This document shows positions 12,826 through 26,056 of a DNA stretch of 64,000 nt, piece after piece (position 1 is the first letter of the stretch; each line of letters starts with the position of its first letter). Origin of the DNA: Riptortus pedestris (Eukaryota; Arthropoda; Insecta; Hemiptera; Alydidae); contig CM032228.1 in the NCBI GenBank assembly GCA_019009955.1, forward strand, positions 73,162,001 to 73,226,000, written 5' to 3'. The notes below the pieces were generated by a model, which ran no database searches, was not told the DNA's origin, and saw only the letters and a list, made by a program, of their open reading frames with translations. The translations under genes were made by a program, and so were the position numbers.

Positions 12826-13082
12826 CTGTTACCACTCTGGCGGTCAGAATTATTATTTAATCGTTACCAAACTTGATATTTAGTCGTTTCATGTAAAAAG
12901 ACAGATCAAGTACGTTAATGTCTTAAATCGGACCAGTGGGAGGGGGAGTTTAGAGGGGAGGATTTTCAAAAGTTCTATATATCTCCGTTACTATACGTCG
13001 GATCAAAAAATTGTATAGAATCAATCTTATTGCAAATTGGAAGTCTGCTTCGTTTACGCATCCCCTGCGTGACGGACTTTTT
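12644..13082 (+). mobile_element. HINE copy with internal deletion
   Basis: The start (TTATCATCCCTCAAGGGAAA), (TA)n core (12768-12821) and conserved middle are present. From GCAAATTGGAAGTCTGCTTC it jumps directly to the terminal hairpin ACGCATCCCCTGCGT and GACGGACTTTTT, so the variable 3' module is deleted. This is the most compact copy in the window (about 440 bp). Confidence 0.85.
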
Positions 13083-13211
13083 GGATACCGTGTGATTACT
13101 GTTATGTTATTCTCTGTGTGTCTAACTTCACCATGAACCATGATGGAGACATTACTCGAGCAAAACCGGTGGAGCGATGTGAGTAGAATCATGACCAACT
13201 TCATTGCTAGC

Positions 13212-13679
13212 AAAGTCCGTCACGCAGGGACTGCGTTCACTAAGCACATTTCCAACTTGCGTCAAGTATTTACATTTATCTCAAAACGTGAAAGTTCAAT
13301 GAGAACAATATTTGGTATTTAAGCTTCGAATAATGGGCTGCATAATATAACAGCTTATTGTTAATATGGCACGAGTAGGATTGGGGGTTTACTGAAGGCC
13401 GAAAGCTAAAAATTGCAATTATCTCCGTTAATATTAAAGCTAGAGAATAAAAATACACAACAATATTTATAGTACATTTTACTCGCAATACGATTGCTTC
13501 TAAACAAATTTTAGGGCCGACGTACAATAATGGAGATTCCTAACAAAACGAAATTCCCCCTCTAAACCCCCCCACCCCTGTGTTCGATTTTAGCCTTAAC
13601 GACCTTGATCTTCATTTTTCTATAAAACATTTAAATATCGAGTTTGGTGTCGATCAGACAAAAACTGCTACCACTAGAG

Positions 13680-13746
<67 letters not shown>

Positions 13747-13908
13747 GCGTATGAGTTTGGTGTCGATCAGACAAAAACTGCTACCACTAGAGCGTACATA
13801 TATATATATATATATATATAAAATTATGAACGGACCTCCGGGGTAGGATGGATGGACATTTGAAGAAATTTTTTGAAAATCCCATCATGAGTAAAACCTC
13901 AATAACTA
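13212..13908 (-). mobile_element. HINE copy with duplicated core
   Basis: The terminal arm AAAGTCCGTCACGCAGGGAC is at 13212. The core contains the same segment twice (GTCGATCAGACAAAAACTGC at about 13649 and 13761), each followed by (TA)n, so a unit of about 110 bp has duplicated. The 5' block runs to AATAACTA at 13908, where the start motif is lost. Confidence 0.85.
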
Positions 13909-14179
13909 ATATATCGAATCGGCCAATGTTAATTTCTGGGAAAATAGTAGATAATTCGAAGTGATTCTCATCTCCACTTCTGAAATAAATCATAATGATT
14001 CTCAACTAAGCTTTTCAAATATCAGAGCCCACAAGTTAGCACGATATGAACTCTCTTGGTCAATAAAAAGTAGCATAAGTTATATTATAATTCCTATTGT
14101 TATATCTGTTCGCATCAATAAGTTCAATTCACTTTACTCCCTTTATATGCCATAAGTATTTAACGCAAATCTCTTTTTG

Positions 14180-14890
14180 ACAACTTTATGACTCAACTTT
14201 ATTGGCATTTTTTTTCTTTTCTTTTTTTTTTTTCTCCTCATATTATCCCTATGAGGGGTTATTTATTTGAATACATGTTCCATTGCCACTTGGCATATTA
14301 CATGTATGATTATGTTTAAATGCATATTTATTTTACAATATATACACGTTAATCAACTATCTACTCAAATATATTATAAAAAATAATAATAATGAAATAA
14401 AATATTAAAATAAGTAAGATAATTAATTACTAATAAAATTAATAAATGAAATGAAAAAATAAATAAATAAAATAAAAACAAAACAAATTAATTAAAGATA
14501 AACTCAACCAATGTTTAATTTGCGAGTCTATGTAAGGTAAATATATTGAATTATAATTCCCATTCCTCATAATCAACTTTACATTCTAATGTATTTTTGC
14601 TACATCCATATCTATACTTTTGATAAACTTTATAAGTTCTTTATTATATTTGTTAAATATAATATGAGGTGGTTCTGGCCAATTACCTCCTTTTAAAATT
14701 ATGTTCATTATTAAATTTGATCTATTTTGATTAAATGTTGAACAGTCATAGAGTATATGTAAAAACGTTTGTGTTGTCTGTGAGCCGCAAGTACATTTGT
14801 CATTGTCTTGAATTTTAAATCTTGTTAAATAATGTCCTGTCTGTCCATGTTCTGTGCATGAAATTGTATGCATTTGTGATGGTGACTCTT
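14180..14890 (-). mobile_element. LINE 3' end: ORF2 C-terminus plus 3' UTR
   Basis: The minus-strand frame 14873-14586 contains TGHYLTRFKIQD and a C-T-C-G...H-I-L-Y-D-C motif (CXCX9HX4C), the C-terminal arrangement of R1/Jockey-like ORF2 proteins. The 3' UTR (14585-14200) ends in a pyrimidine-rich run on the plus strand. The end segment (TTCCATTGCCACTTGGCATA) recurs at 17372-17476 and 60930-61183, proving a dispersed family. Truncated at its 5' end. Confidence 0.75.
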
Positions 14891-15494
14891 AATTGTGTTG
14901 TAGTTGTTGTGAGTTATATTTGGTATAACTTTAATGGCTTATTGTAGCTTAAAATTCCACTGAAAGTTGTGAGAGTGTCATATTCATTATTCCATTTAGG
15001 AGCAATATACCAATAAAAAAAAAAAGAACTTTCCTCATTTCAATAACAATTACTTAAAAACTTAAAATACCCGGCAATTGGTGTTATATCAATTTCTTTC
15101 TGAACATGTTATTCACCTAAGTTTTATTGATATTTTCTGATACTGTTTTTTATGTATAATATTCTAGTAAAAAAGGTATGATTTTAAGCCTCGTTAAGTC
15201 GAAAATGGTTTATACGCTATAATAAGTAAACATTTCCAACCATAAAACATAAATAATAATGAATACATGGAAGGAGCATTGCTAACTAGGTCACCAGATG
15301 ATATAATTATTCTGACTCGTTACAGTGATGGATATGATTTATATCTAGAGTTATATCTCGCTGGCAGAGATTGCATCGATCGACATTCATAGTGGAACTC
15401 AGCTTCAGAATAAGAATATCCTTGTCAGTTATTTCTTTCTCAGCTTTCAACATATCATATAAACACGGATTATAGACACAAAGTTAATAAAAAG
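14891..15494. other. no feature seen
   Basis: AT-rich DNA without coding frames. 14890-15000 may be the continuing decayed LINE upstream region. Confidence 0.4.
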
Positions 15495-16091
15495 GCCTGC
15501 TCCGTCACGCAGGGCCAGCGTAAAGTAAGCAGATTTCCCACGTATTCGCTTTTATATAAAAACGGTAAATGTCCCATGAAAACGCTATTTGATATTTAGG
15601 CTTCAAATAAATGTCTTCATAACAGCTTATTGATAACATGATATGAATAGGAGAGGGGGTTTAGGGAAGGCCGAAAACTATAAAATGCAAATATCTCGGT
15701 TAATAATCAAGATAATGAAAAAATGTACATAACAACACATATAGAACATTACATTTTCAATAAGATTAGTTCTATAAAAATTTTCGATCCGATGCATAAT
15801 AATGGAGATATTGCGAATTTCCCCCTCTATACCCCTCCTCCCACTGGTCTGATTTCAGCCGTTAACGGACTTGTTCTTCATATTTTACATAAACACATTT
15901 AAATATCGAGTTTGGCAACGATCAGAAAAAAATTGCGCCCGCTAGTATGGCTGTTAACAGACATTATATATACAGTTTTGAACGGACCTCATCTGCTAGG
16001 TAGGATCGATGGACATTTGAGGAACAATTTCAAAAATCGCGTCATGAGTACGACCTCAATAGCTGATTTCCATTAGGGTAAATCTGCTAAA
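15495..16091 (-). mobile_element. HINE copy, full length with very short core
   Basis: Left end CCGTCACGCAGGGCCAGCG; right end reads GCTGATTTCCATTAGGGTAA then ATCTGCTAA at 16091. The microsatellite is reduced to TATATATA near 15965. Confidence 0.85.
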
Positions 16092-16095
16092 TTGA

Positions 16096-16467
16096 ATGAT
16101 TGAGATATAAATTATTCAGGTTCATTATGAATTACAACACTTGCTATTGCAAATAGTTTTTAATAAAATGAATATGTTATATTCATATATATATAGCAGT
16201 AATTATTTTTTTCTTTCCTGTCTAGAATATTTCTATCTATCTATTCAGCTCTGAGAGGTTAGCTGACCTGTTTGTTTACAATTCAGATGCTTTCCGTTGT
16301 GGAAATTATTAAAATTTAAATTGGCCGAAAGATTTCCCGTTATCAATTGTATTCGTCCTCGTAATATTCATGGTAGTTTTAAGTGTTACAAGTATGTAGA
16401 TTAATCTATTTTAAAACTTCACGTGGGAAATCTGCTTAGTTAACGCAGCCCCTGCGTGAGGGACTTT
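16096..16467 (+). mobile_element. HINE 3' half
   Basis: Starts abruptly at GATTGAGATATAAATTATTC, only a few bases from the 5' end of the oppositely oriented copy at 15495-16091. It carries the CTCTGAGAGGTTAGCTGACC module and the terminal hairpin AACGCAGCCCCTGCGTGAGG (16442-16461). Confidence 0.8.
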
Positions 16468-16929
16468 CGTAAATTCTGATATAGTGTGGATACGTGTGGT
16501 ATGTCCTCAATTGGAAAGTCATGCGGTAAATTAACTTATTCTTAATAAAAATAAGGCTGAGAAGGCTGAATAGGTAAAAAAATGCTGATGATATTGTCTA
16601 AGCTGAGAGGCGACCTTGTAGGTAGAGCGAGGGGTTGGCTTTATTTTTAGGTGGCCAGGTTCTATATACGCCTTCACCACTCTCCCTCTTCCACCCCAAT
16701 CTGTACACCTCTCCTACGACTAATTTAGAAGGCATTACTCTTACTTGCTCGTAAAACATATGAGGACGCCCTGGGAACAACGACTAGCCAGCAAAGCAAA
16801 AGTGGATATTTACAGAATACATAGTTATGAACATGAGTGGACTCTATGGTCCATCAGACAGGAAAACTCTATTGGACAGAGGAAAAAAGAACAGTGAGAA
16901 GAAAAGTAAAATCGAAACACGTGAACAAG
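16468..16929. other. no feature seen
   Basis: Moderately GC-rich DNA. The minus-strand frame at 16598-16780 shows no recognisable protein. Confidence 0.4.
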
Positions 16930-17371
16930 AAAAAGTCCGTCACGCAGGGGCTGCGTAAACTAAGCAGATTTCCCACGTGAAGTTTTGCAATAGAGAAATC
17001 TGCCTAATAACAACTGTAGTAGTAAGAAACCTCTAAACCTAAAACATTATTTAGGGCGTAATAACCCAGTAGTTTCTAGCCCCAAAAAACAGTTAACCTA
17101 ACCTCTAAACCTATTCACGAGGGACGAATAGTTATGGAAACGGCTGCCAGAGCTCTCGGCGGAAAGTCCGAACATAGCGTACTGGCGACCACACGCAGAA
17201 TACAAATGAAAATATCTCGGTTAATATTCAAGATACAGAAAACATGTATAGAACAATATTTATAGTAAATTTAATTTGCAATAAGATTTATTCTATACAA
17301 CTTTTCGATCCGACGCATAATAACAGAGATATTTTGAATTTTCAAAAATCCCCCCTCTAAACCCCTAAAAA
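16930..17371 (-). mobile_element. HINE copy, 5'-truncated, with insertion
   Basis: Terminal arm AAAAAGTCCGTCACGCAGGG. A foreign segment of about 105 bp (about 17008-17112, including GGGCGTAATAACCCAG and AACCTAACCTC) interrupts the 3' module. The element stops at CTCTAAACCCC, where a LINE fragment starts. Confidence 0.8.
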
Positions 17372-17480
17372 TGTATTTAAACATAATCATACATGTAATA
17401 TACCAAGTGGCAATGGAATATGAATTCAAATAAATACCTCCTCATAGAGTTAATATGAGAAGAAAGAAAAAAAAGGGACG
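17372..17480 (+). mobile_element. LINE 3' UTR fragment
   Basis: Plus-strand copy of the tail seen at 14200-14350 and 60940-61090 (AAACATAATCATACATGTAA, AAGTGGCAATGGAATATG), ending in an A/G-rich run. It begins exactly where the HINE at 16930-17371 breaks off. Confidence 0.75.
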
Positions 17481-18231
17481 TATACAAATAAGTATAAGCA
17501 CTGGAGTGTGAGTCCTAGTAGAGGGTTGAACTTGACGTCTTGATTTCTATTAGCCCGAGAGAGTCTCAATGGGAAATAGATTTGGTAAAACGAGAAGACG
17601 ATTGATTGAAAGAGTAAGAGGGAGAGGATAGCTCTGATTGAGGGAGGAGGAAGAATGTTTTTAAACTCTGATTAGAGGAGGATAAAGAGAGGCCAGCGAA
17701 ACCCGATGAGGAGGAGCTGGGCCCGACTATTAGGGCACTGCCTATGGCTATGACAATAGGGTAAAATAACCATAATAAAAGGCTTTGGTTGGGGATTACC
17801 TCCCAGAGCAGAGCGGGATTAAACTAGGGGGGGGGGATACGCACAATCTGCCCCCCCCCATCCCAGAACACCCTTCCCCTTGTGCCATTCTCTGCCATAA
17901 GGCACACGCTTACCTCGCCCAATTAACATGTATTCAATTAGCTCCGAAATACCCACCCATTAACCATGCATGCACAATGGGCACAATCAATATAGGCCGT
18001 CAATAGTATCATCAGACAGGAGCAACACATGATTGCCCAGCGACAATTCTCTATTAAGGAAGATAAAGACGATACTCATCTCCAGTTATGGAACGCGTCG
18101 TCTAGACGTTCCCTAATTCAGGAAGCCGATGAGGCTCTATATTATTTCGGGAACAATGATATACGCAAGCAGAAACAGAACTGGTCCTACTGTACATAAC
18201 AACACCACTTGTAAAAGTAATGCAATACAAA
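17481..18231. other. unassigned; purine-rich and GC-rich patches
   Basis: 17570-17720 is A/G-rich with repeated GATTGA, and 17790-17880 holds G and C homopolymers. The plus frame at 17785-18006 has no recognisable protein. No repeat family assigned. Confidence 0.4.
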
Positions 18232-18684
18232 GGACTAACGTCAAAACAAGAATGGTTTTATAATACTTGATGATTTCACTCATAGTAACAAAGATATATG
18301 GAATTTTCCAAATTCCCCTATTTCACCCCAATTTCAGCCATTAACCAATACGAATATTAGAGTTGAACTTTCAATGAAAACAATATTTGGTATTTAAGCT
18401 TTGAATAGAGTGGTTCATGATATAAAAGCTTACTTCTAATATGACATGAGTCGGAGTGGTGGCTTTCTCAACGCTGAAACTAATAAATCCAAATACCTCG
18501 GTTAATATTGAAGATCGAGAATATTTACTTTAAATTTAATTTGCGATAAAGTTGGTCCTATAAAACTGTTCGATGTAACGCATAATAATAAACATATTTC
18601 GAATTTTCGAAATTCCTCCCTCTAATCCCCCCCCCCACCCCAACTGGTACGATTACAGCCGTTAACGAACTCGACCTGCATTGA
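18232..18684 (-). mobile_element. HINE interior fragment
   Basis: Matches the middle of minus-strand copies: GTTCATGATATAAAAGCTTA, ACATGAGTCGGAGTGG, CTCGGTTAATATTGAAGATC, then the C-rich tract and CCGTTAACGAACTCGACC. Both termini are lost. Confidence 0.7.
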
Positions 18685-18966
18685 TATTCAATATAGAGAT
18701 TACAAACAGCTGGACCATGTCCCCCTCCGGTTTCCAGTTACCTTTTCCAGTAGCTAAATGTATTATATTTTAAGAGACTGGCAAAGACATTTTGTTGCCA
18801 AATATGAAGTAATAGGGTTTGAAAAGGTATAGCCAATTCCATTATAATGGGATGTTACTAAGTTATTTTCCTCAATTGGATAAACGTCAAATCAGGCAGT
18901 CAGGGCCAATTTGATCGCAGATCAGGGCAGTCAGCTGTTCAATAGCCTTAGATTCACTCTTCGTAC
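18685..18966. other. no feature seen
   Basis: Unique-looking sequence between HINE copies; no coding frame or repeat match. Confidence 0.4.
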
Positions 18967-19356
18967 GAAAGTACGTCACGCAGGGGCAGCGTAAACTAAA
19001 CAGGTTTCTTAAGTCCCGGCATAACACTTCTGATCACAGAAGTGATAACACTTCTGAAGGAAGAAACCAATAAGGTACAAATAACCTGACTAACCAAAAA
19101 ATGCTTCGACCAAAAATTGTAGAAAATCAAAAGTTGAATCAATGGTAGAAGATCAATCTCATAATAATGAAGATATTTTGAATTTTCTTATTCCCCCTCT
19201 CTAAACCACCGCATTTCCAGGTTCGATTTCTGCCAATAACAAAAACGGTCTATAGTGTTGAGTAAAACAGTTGAATATCGAGTATGGTACAGATCAAATA
19301 AACATTTTCGAGTAAAGAACGAAAAATCACAGGCTAGTTTGTGTGTGTGTGTGTGA

Positions 19357-19390
<34 letters not shown>

Positions 19391-19466
19391 GGACGTATCT
19401 CATTTTCGTCATCTCCTAGAGTATCGATGGACCCGACGATGGTCTCGTATGGGAAATCTGCTAAAT
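18967..19466 (-). mobile_element. HINE copy, diverged, GT-rich core
   Basis: Terminal arm GTACGTCACGCAGGGGCAGC. The core is (GT)n with (TA)n (19339-19384). The shortened 5' block ends GTATGGGAAATCTGCTAAA. Frames at 19188-19560 read the core. Confidence 0.8.
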
Positions 19467-20070
19467 GGAGCTTGACACGAAACCCCGGTTTAATAATTGC
19501 TGTCTGGACAGCATTACAATTTTTCCTGCCTGCTGCTCCAGATATAATTTGACCAGGCACCAGGATTTAAAGAGTTCCATTCTTCCAACCCCTAAACATC
19601 GCAGCTTCCTTTAATAGCGGAGAGGGTATCAGGTTCCCCGTAGAATGCTATTAGCATTGCATTACTTTGATCGGCCATCTGTGCACATCTTCATTGCCTT
19701 CCAAATCGTCAAATTACTGCCACACGCCCTCCTAGTCACTTCAGAGAACTCACAAAAATCAAATATGACTCATTTTTTTACTATATGCCATCCCTTCAAG
19801 GACCTATGACTCTCATAAAATAAAATTAAATGTTATGTGTATCTATAATACTCAAAGTTTGGTACGTGGCCCTTAATCAATCCGTCCCTGAAGCTCTTCT
19901 CTGCTCAGGTTTGTTTGTTGTTTGTTGAATTTTTGGCAAAAATCATAAGGGTCATCAATGCCTAGCACTCTTCAGACAGTGTTTGAGTTCCCAGACCATG
20001 GGTAATCGCAGACACATGCACGCTAGGCCGACTTTTTTTATTTATTTTTTTACGTTATATTTAATATTTT
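19467..20070. other. no feature seen
   Basis: Mixed-composition DNA with no assignable frame. T-rich at 20030-20065, just before the LINE fragment. Confidence 0.4.
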
Positions 20071-20071
20071 T

Positions 20072-20905
20072 TTGATACTTCGGAGGTGGCCATCGAGCCA
20101 TAGGAGTACTAGACGGGAGGAAGTAGTTCTTGCTAGACTCAGGATCGGTCACACATACCTGACACATAGACACTTAATGACAAGGACTGATAATCCTATA
20201 TGCAAATACTGCAACAAACACCTTACGATAAAACACATACTGACAGACTGCATCCAACGAGAAAACTTTCACATACCCCACGATATGACACAACTATTAA
20301 CTGACAGCAGCCAATATATTCCACAAATACTAAAATATCTAAAACACATCAACATTTACAAAAACATATAATACAAAATAGAATAGGTCTACAGCATACC
20401 TAAAAAGATTTAAAAGGGTTAACTTTTATTATATTCATTTAGACAAAACACGGATATGAGAAAGAATCTGATATTAAAAAAATATTTTCCATAATATAAA
20501 AGTACAAAAAGGTAAGCACATGAAGGAGTAAATATACCATCCTAATAATGCCAACCACCATCGCTGTGGGGCACAAAACTAAATAAATAAAATAAAAAAA
20601 ATAATATAAATGTACTAGTATATAGGATTAACATATTTTTTTTTTATTAAAACCATTTTAAATTGTTGTCTTTATTACTAGCCTAATGTTTATTAATTGT
20701 CTTTATTACTAGTCTAATGTTTATTGTCTTTATTGCTAGTATTTAATAATTATTTGTTGTATTTCATTTTTTATTTTTTGTTTCAGTTTTAGTTATTTTT
20801 CTATAATTTTGTTTTCATTTTACATTGAGAAACTTTGAGCCAAATCGCCAAGATTCGGGTGCTCCTGTATAAATAATATTTTTATCTTTTTTTATTGCTT
20901 TTTTT
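20072..20905 (+). mobile_element. 5'-truncated LINE, ORF2 C-terminus and 3' UTR
   Basis: The plus frame 20072-20371 contains LARLRIGHTYLTHRHL followed by a C-K-Y-C...H-I-L-T-D-C motif (CX2CX8HX4C), then an alpha-helical tail of ordinary length to a stop near 20370. It is the same family as 4847-5980 (shared REEVVLARLR / RSEVVLTRLG and matching 3' UTR near GAGCCAAATCGCC, 20838-20850). The 3' UTR has a repeated unit, TTGTCTTTATTACTAGTCTA (20665-20745). RNase H and reverse transcriptase are missing. Confidence 0.8.
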
Positions 20906-21008
20906 TTTGGGGGGGGGGGGTAAAGGAGTCACACTGGCCCTGAAACGACTGACTCACTAATGTTCCATTATACAATAAGGAATCGCCTATTACGTATTAT
21001 TGCAACTA

Positions 21009-22037
21009 TTACCAGATTTCCTCAATTATTGAGGTTGCAATAATGAATCGATTTAGAAAAAGTTCTTCAACCCTTCTAAACATTTCACGAAATTCAAGTC
21101 CATCCCAATTTAACTATATAGTTCTGTTAATGATATACCAGCCGTGATTTTTGGGGGGTAGTACTCATGACACGGTTTACGAAGTATTTCCTCGAATGTC
21201 CATCAATCTTAATTTGAGGTTGACGAAAATGAGGTGTATTCAAAATTATACATAAATGCATATTGGTCTGTTACTAGAGCTATAACAACTAATATGCATT
21301 AATGTATAATTTTGAATATTCCTCATTTTCGTCAACTCCTAATTAAGGTCTAGGTTTGAAATTTTCGTTTTATCGTTACCAAACTCCATGTATAAACGTT
21401 TCATGCAAAACATAAATATCTCGTTCGTTAGTGGCAAAAATCGCACAGGATGAGAGAGGTTTATTGGGAGGATTTCGAATATCTCCGTAATTACACGTCG
21501 GATCGAAAAAATTAAATTATAAATTACCATAAGAACCAGTCTTATAGTAAAATTAATTGCCTATAAATGATATTGTATACATATTTTCTCTTATACGCTG
21601 ATTAACCAAGATCTTTGAATTTTTTAGTTTTCAGCCTTCAGTTAGCCCCCACTCCTACTCATGTCTTAATAACAATAAGCCGTTATAAGATGAACCTCTT
21701 TATTATAAGCTTAAATACCAAATATTGCTTTCGTGAGAGCTTTGTTATTTGAGTTGCATTCAAATTCACGATTACGTCACCGATTAAGATTTTGCGATCT
21801 TGACTCGGAAGTGTTGATTTAAACTATACCATACTCGATATTTAACAGTTTCAGTCAACAATAAAGATCATATTTTTTATTGGCAAAAATCGGACTAGGA
21901 TTGATGGAGGGAGTTTAGAGAGGCGGCATATCAGCATTTTTCTTCTTCTTAAACTATTGATGATCTACAATTGTTGTTCTATCATTTTTTTGTAACTCAA
22001 ATATTGAGCATGCAATTCGTACTTTATGGTTTTTGGT
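21009..22037 (+). mobile_element. HINE copy, diverged, with palindromic core
   Basis: A start-like TTACCAGATTTCCTCAATTA at 21009 and a second 5'-block segment (AGTACTCATGACACGG) at 21162. The core is replaced by an inverted repeat (21222-21340, separate entry). The middle and 3' module (CATACTCGATATTTAACAG) match 7624-8457. No terminal hairpin is recognisable. Confidence 0.65.
21222..21340. repeat. near-perfect palindrome in HINE core
   Basis: Arms of about 47 bp (21222-21268 and 21294-21340) read GTTGACGAAAATGAGG inward and CCTCATTTTCGTCAAC outward, around a loop of 25 bp. It duplicates the conserved GACGAAAATGAGG segment upstream of HINE cores in inverted form. Confidence 0.8.
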
Positions 22038-22606
22038 TGCGAATCTCAAAAGAATCTAGTACGGCATTTATAAAGTGAAATTGCACTGATTGCTCCAAAG
22101 TCCAATCTAATCGTATAGTTAATCTTCAATGAGGTAAAAATGAATTATAATAATTTAATTTCATGCGGGAAATAATTTTTTTAAAAATAAAACAGGTGGT
22201 TAAGGGTGAAGAAAGGGCCTTTTGGTAGGAGTTCGATTCTGGGAAGAGCCCTTTATAAATAAAAAGAGGGGACGGAAGGTGGCCTTACCTGCAAGTTAGA
22301 GGAGTGTTTAACACTCCCACACACTCCTGAAGGGGGGGGGGATTGTCCCCTCAACAGTTATATCCCCCCCTACCCTCGTTTTATAATTAAATTTTAGCAC
22401 CTCCCCCCCCCCAACACCCTCCTCAACCTCACACAAACTCCCCAGCCTTTGTCCTTTGGCCTCCTTTTTAATTCGGCGCCATCTCTTACACGAATAATGG
22501 GACTTGGAATAAACGTTTCTATGTGACTTGGAAAGAGGTGCCATGACAAATGATATAGAAAATGAGCAAAAAAAAAAATGTAGCCTATTAAAGATCAAAA
22601 TCAAAT
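22038..22606. other. unassigned; tRNA-like B box and C/G homopolymer patch
   Basis: 22195-22260 has a B-box-like GGAGTTCGATTCTGG but no family match. 22300-22440 is rich in G and C runs. The minus frame at 22308-22652 runs across these tracts and has no recognisable protein. Confidence 0.35.
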
Positions 22607-23045
22607 AAAAGTCCGTCACGCAGGGGCTGCGTAAACTAAGCAGATTTCCCACGTGAAGTTATAGAATACAGAAATCTCCATAGGAAAGCCTAGCAGTTAT
22701 GGAAACGGCCGAACTAGCTTTTGGCGGGAAACTCGTGCATTATCGGCCCACATTTAATAAAAATGCAAATATCTCGATTAATATTAAAGATAGAGAATAA
22801 ACGTATAGAATAATGTTTATAGTAAATGTAATTTGCAATAAGATTGGGTCTATACAATTTTGTGATCCGTCGTATGGTAACGGAGATATTTCGAATTTTA
22901 GAAAATCCCCCTCTAAACCCCCCCCCCCCTACCACTTGTCCGATTTCAGCCATTAACGAACTTGATCTTTCTTTTTACATAAAACGATTAAATATTGAGT
23001 TTAGTACCAATCAAAAAAAAATTGCGACCGCTAGAGCGTCAGCAG

Positions 23046-23084
<39 letters not shown>

Positions 23085-23211
23085 ATTTTGAATGGACCTC
23101 ATTTTCGTCATATCCTGTGTAGGATCGATGGACATTTGAGGAAATTCGTCAAAACTCGCATCATGAGTACGACCTCAATAGCTGATTTCCCTTAAGGGAA
23201 ATCTGCTAAAA
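22607..23211 (-). mobile_element. HINE copy, full length and well preserved
   Basis: Terminal arm AAAAGTCCGTCACGCAGGGG with hairpin CACGCAGGGGCTGCG. The 3' module has GGAAACGGCCGAACTAGC; (TA)n core at 23048-23080; 5' block GACCTCAATAGCTGATTTCC; complete 20-bp palindrome GATTTCCCTTAAGGGAAATC ending CTGCTAAAA. A good reference copy for the short subfamily (about 605 bp). Confidence 0.92.
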
Positions 23212-23465
23212 GAAATAGTATCTGAGTCAATTCCATAATTTAGGGAGCTTAAATTTGCTTTCATGGAGATGTGCACTTCATTTGAAGTCCTTAAATCAGA
23301 AGAACGGAGTTCGTTCAAATTGCATAAAACGTATAACGTATTCGATGCCCGAAATTTAAGGAAGTCGATTGTAAAAAACACGTTTTGTCATGAATATTAT
23401 ATAAGTTTATTACAAAATTTACAGGAGTTTACGATGCTGCCTTTGGAAATTAATTAAGCTAAATA

Positions 23466-23543
23466 TAAACAGATTTCCCTTCAGCTATTGTGGTTGTATT
23501 CATGACGCATTTTTCAAATAATTTCTTCAAATGTCTGTCCCTC
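23466..23543 (+). mobile_element. HINE 5' block fragment
   Basis: AACAGATTTCCCTTCAGCTA at the left, then GTATTCATGACGCATTTT and TTCAAATGTCTGTCC. Truncated before the core. Confidence 0.6.
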
Positions 23544-23888
23544 AAAACCGGTCTGGGGTTAGAAGAGTGAAAGCAAAAGATTATATGTCTCCCTTCGAAA
23601 ATTTTTCCATAACGAAGCTCGTGAAAAATGAAATTCACTACAATTGTTGTTTCGTGCATTTTTTGTTCCTACATTTTTAACCGCCATATTAACAGCAATA
23701 TTTACTTTTTTTTCAGAATTCGGTACTCTTCCTTAATTTAGTTTTCACATTGATCATCTGAGCCACTAAACATCTCATGTTTAGCTTAAATTTCCAGTCT
23801 TGTTTACGTATATTGGGTTATTATTGTAGGAAAATTGGCGAATAGATGGCGTAAAAAAATATGAAATTTCAAATTATTGTTCGGCATC
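23544..23888. other. no feature seen
   Basis: No frame or repeat assigned. Confidence 0.4.
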
Positions 23889-24067
23889 CTTAATCTCACA
23901 TGGTAAACCTAGAGTGACGAGTTCGATTCCCACCTGGGCAATAGGAATTTAGTTACGAACTCATTAAATAAAACCTTTAGTCTAACCCTGGTTTAAAAAG
24001 GGTGGTAGCCTGTAGATAACCCGTACCAATAAGCCATAGTTGTAAAAAGTGGCCGTTAATAAATAAT
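23889..24067 (+). mobile_element. tRNA-derived SINE, lacks first part of head
   Basis: Starts within the head at CATCCTTAATCTCACATGG. B box GAGTTCGATTCCC, body AAAACCTTTAGTCTAACCCT, tail GTGGCCGTTAATAAATAATG. The 5' truncation removes the A box. Confidence 0.85.
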
Positions 24068-25172
24068 GATAATACTGGTTGGCATTTAACAGCTGTTCAA
24101 ATTATATTCTCAGATTGTCGAAAACGACAACATTACGACTTTCCCCATGGCTTACAAGATCTTTTGACGAAAGGCAGCCCATAGATTAACAACATATTCT
24201 CATACCTACACAAAATTCAAATATACGACAAAATTTAACATATAAATTAAGTCTGTGGTGTGCAACAAGATTTCAATGTATATGCATGAATTGTATCAAA
24301 TACATTTGTACACGTGTGTGTGTGTGTGTATATATATATAACCTACCCTGAAGGAGGAAATTACGACATTAGCACAAGTACCATTTTCAGCCATTCATTT
24401 CCTATTAATCATTCACCAACTATGCTCATATGCTATCATCACCAATTTTTTTTTAATCTTGCTTGAATTTAGTATTATGTTCATTTACTTTAATATTGTC
24501 TTCTGTTATTGTTACTTGTTATTATATCTTAACTATATTATATTTGTTATTTCATTTAGTACAAAATATTGTCTTTTGAAAGGGAAAATCACCTTTAATG
24601 TGATATCCATAAATAATAATATTATCTTTTCCGTTGAATCTGATACTATCACTTCATGAAACTGGTATAGTTTACAGTTCATTTATGTGTTTGAGTTTGC
24701 AGGAGATTTGTAAAGACTTTTCTTGAACAATGTAATAAATACGTAATAATTCTGTCTTTAACGCTTATAGATCCGACGTATAGAAACTAAAGTATTTTTT
24801 AATATTGATTAACAAAAAAAAAAATTAAAACGAATTCCACAAAAGTACAAATTAAAGATGTTTGCTATCTATCTCCTCTCTCTTCTTGTATCTTTTTTAA
24901 TAACCCACATCTAATATAAAATAACATTCCTATTTGAAGACAAATATTTCGGTTCCATTATTTTGTTCAGTTACTGGCAGACAATGAGACTTCAAACTAC
25001 TTATTAATTGCTCATAAATTTCTCCATGTTTGTAGAAAGTGGGAGAAATTTTGTTTGATCTTCAGGCATTCTTATTTCCTAAAGAGGAAACCCATTCCAA
25101 AATCAGCAAAGTAAACTTCCAGCGAATGATGTTATTTATTATTAAATGAATTAATTACGCAAAATCCATACA
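24068..25172. other. unassigned AT-rich DNA with a GT/TA microsatellite
   Basis: (GT)n(TA)n at 24312-24341. Frames such as 24459-24659 (hydrophobic, F/Y/I-rich) fit random AT-rich sequence. Nothing else recognised. Confidence 0.45.
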
Positions 25173-26056
<884 letters not shown>

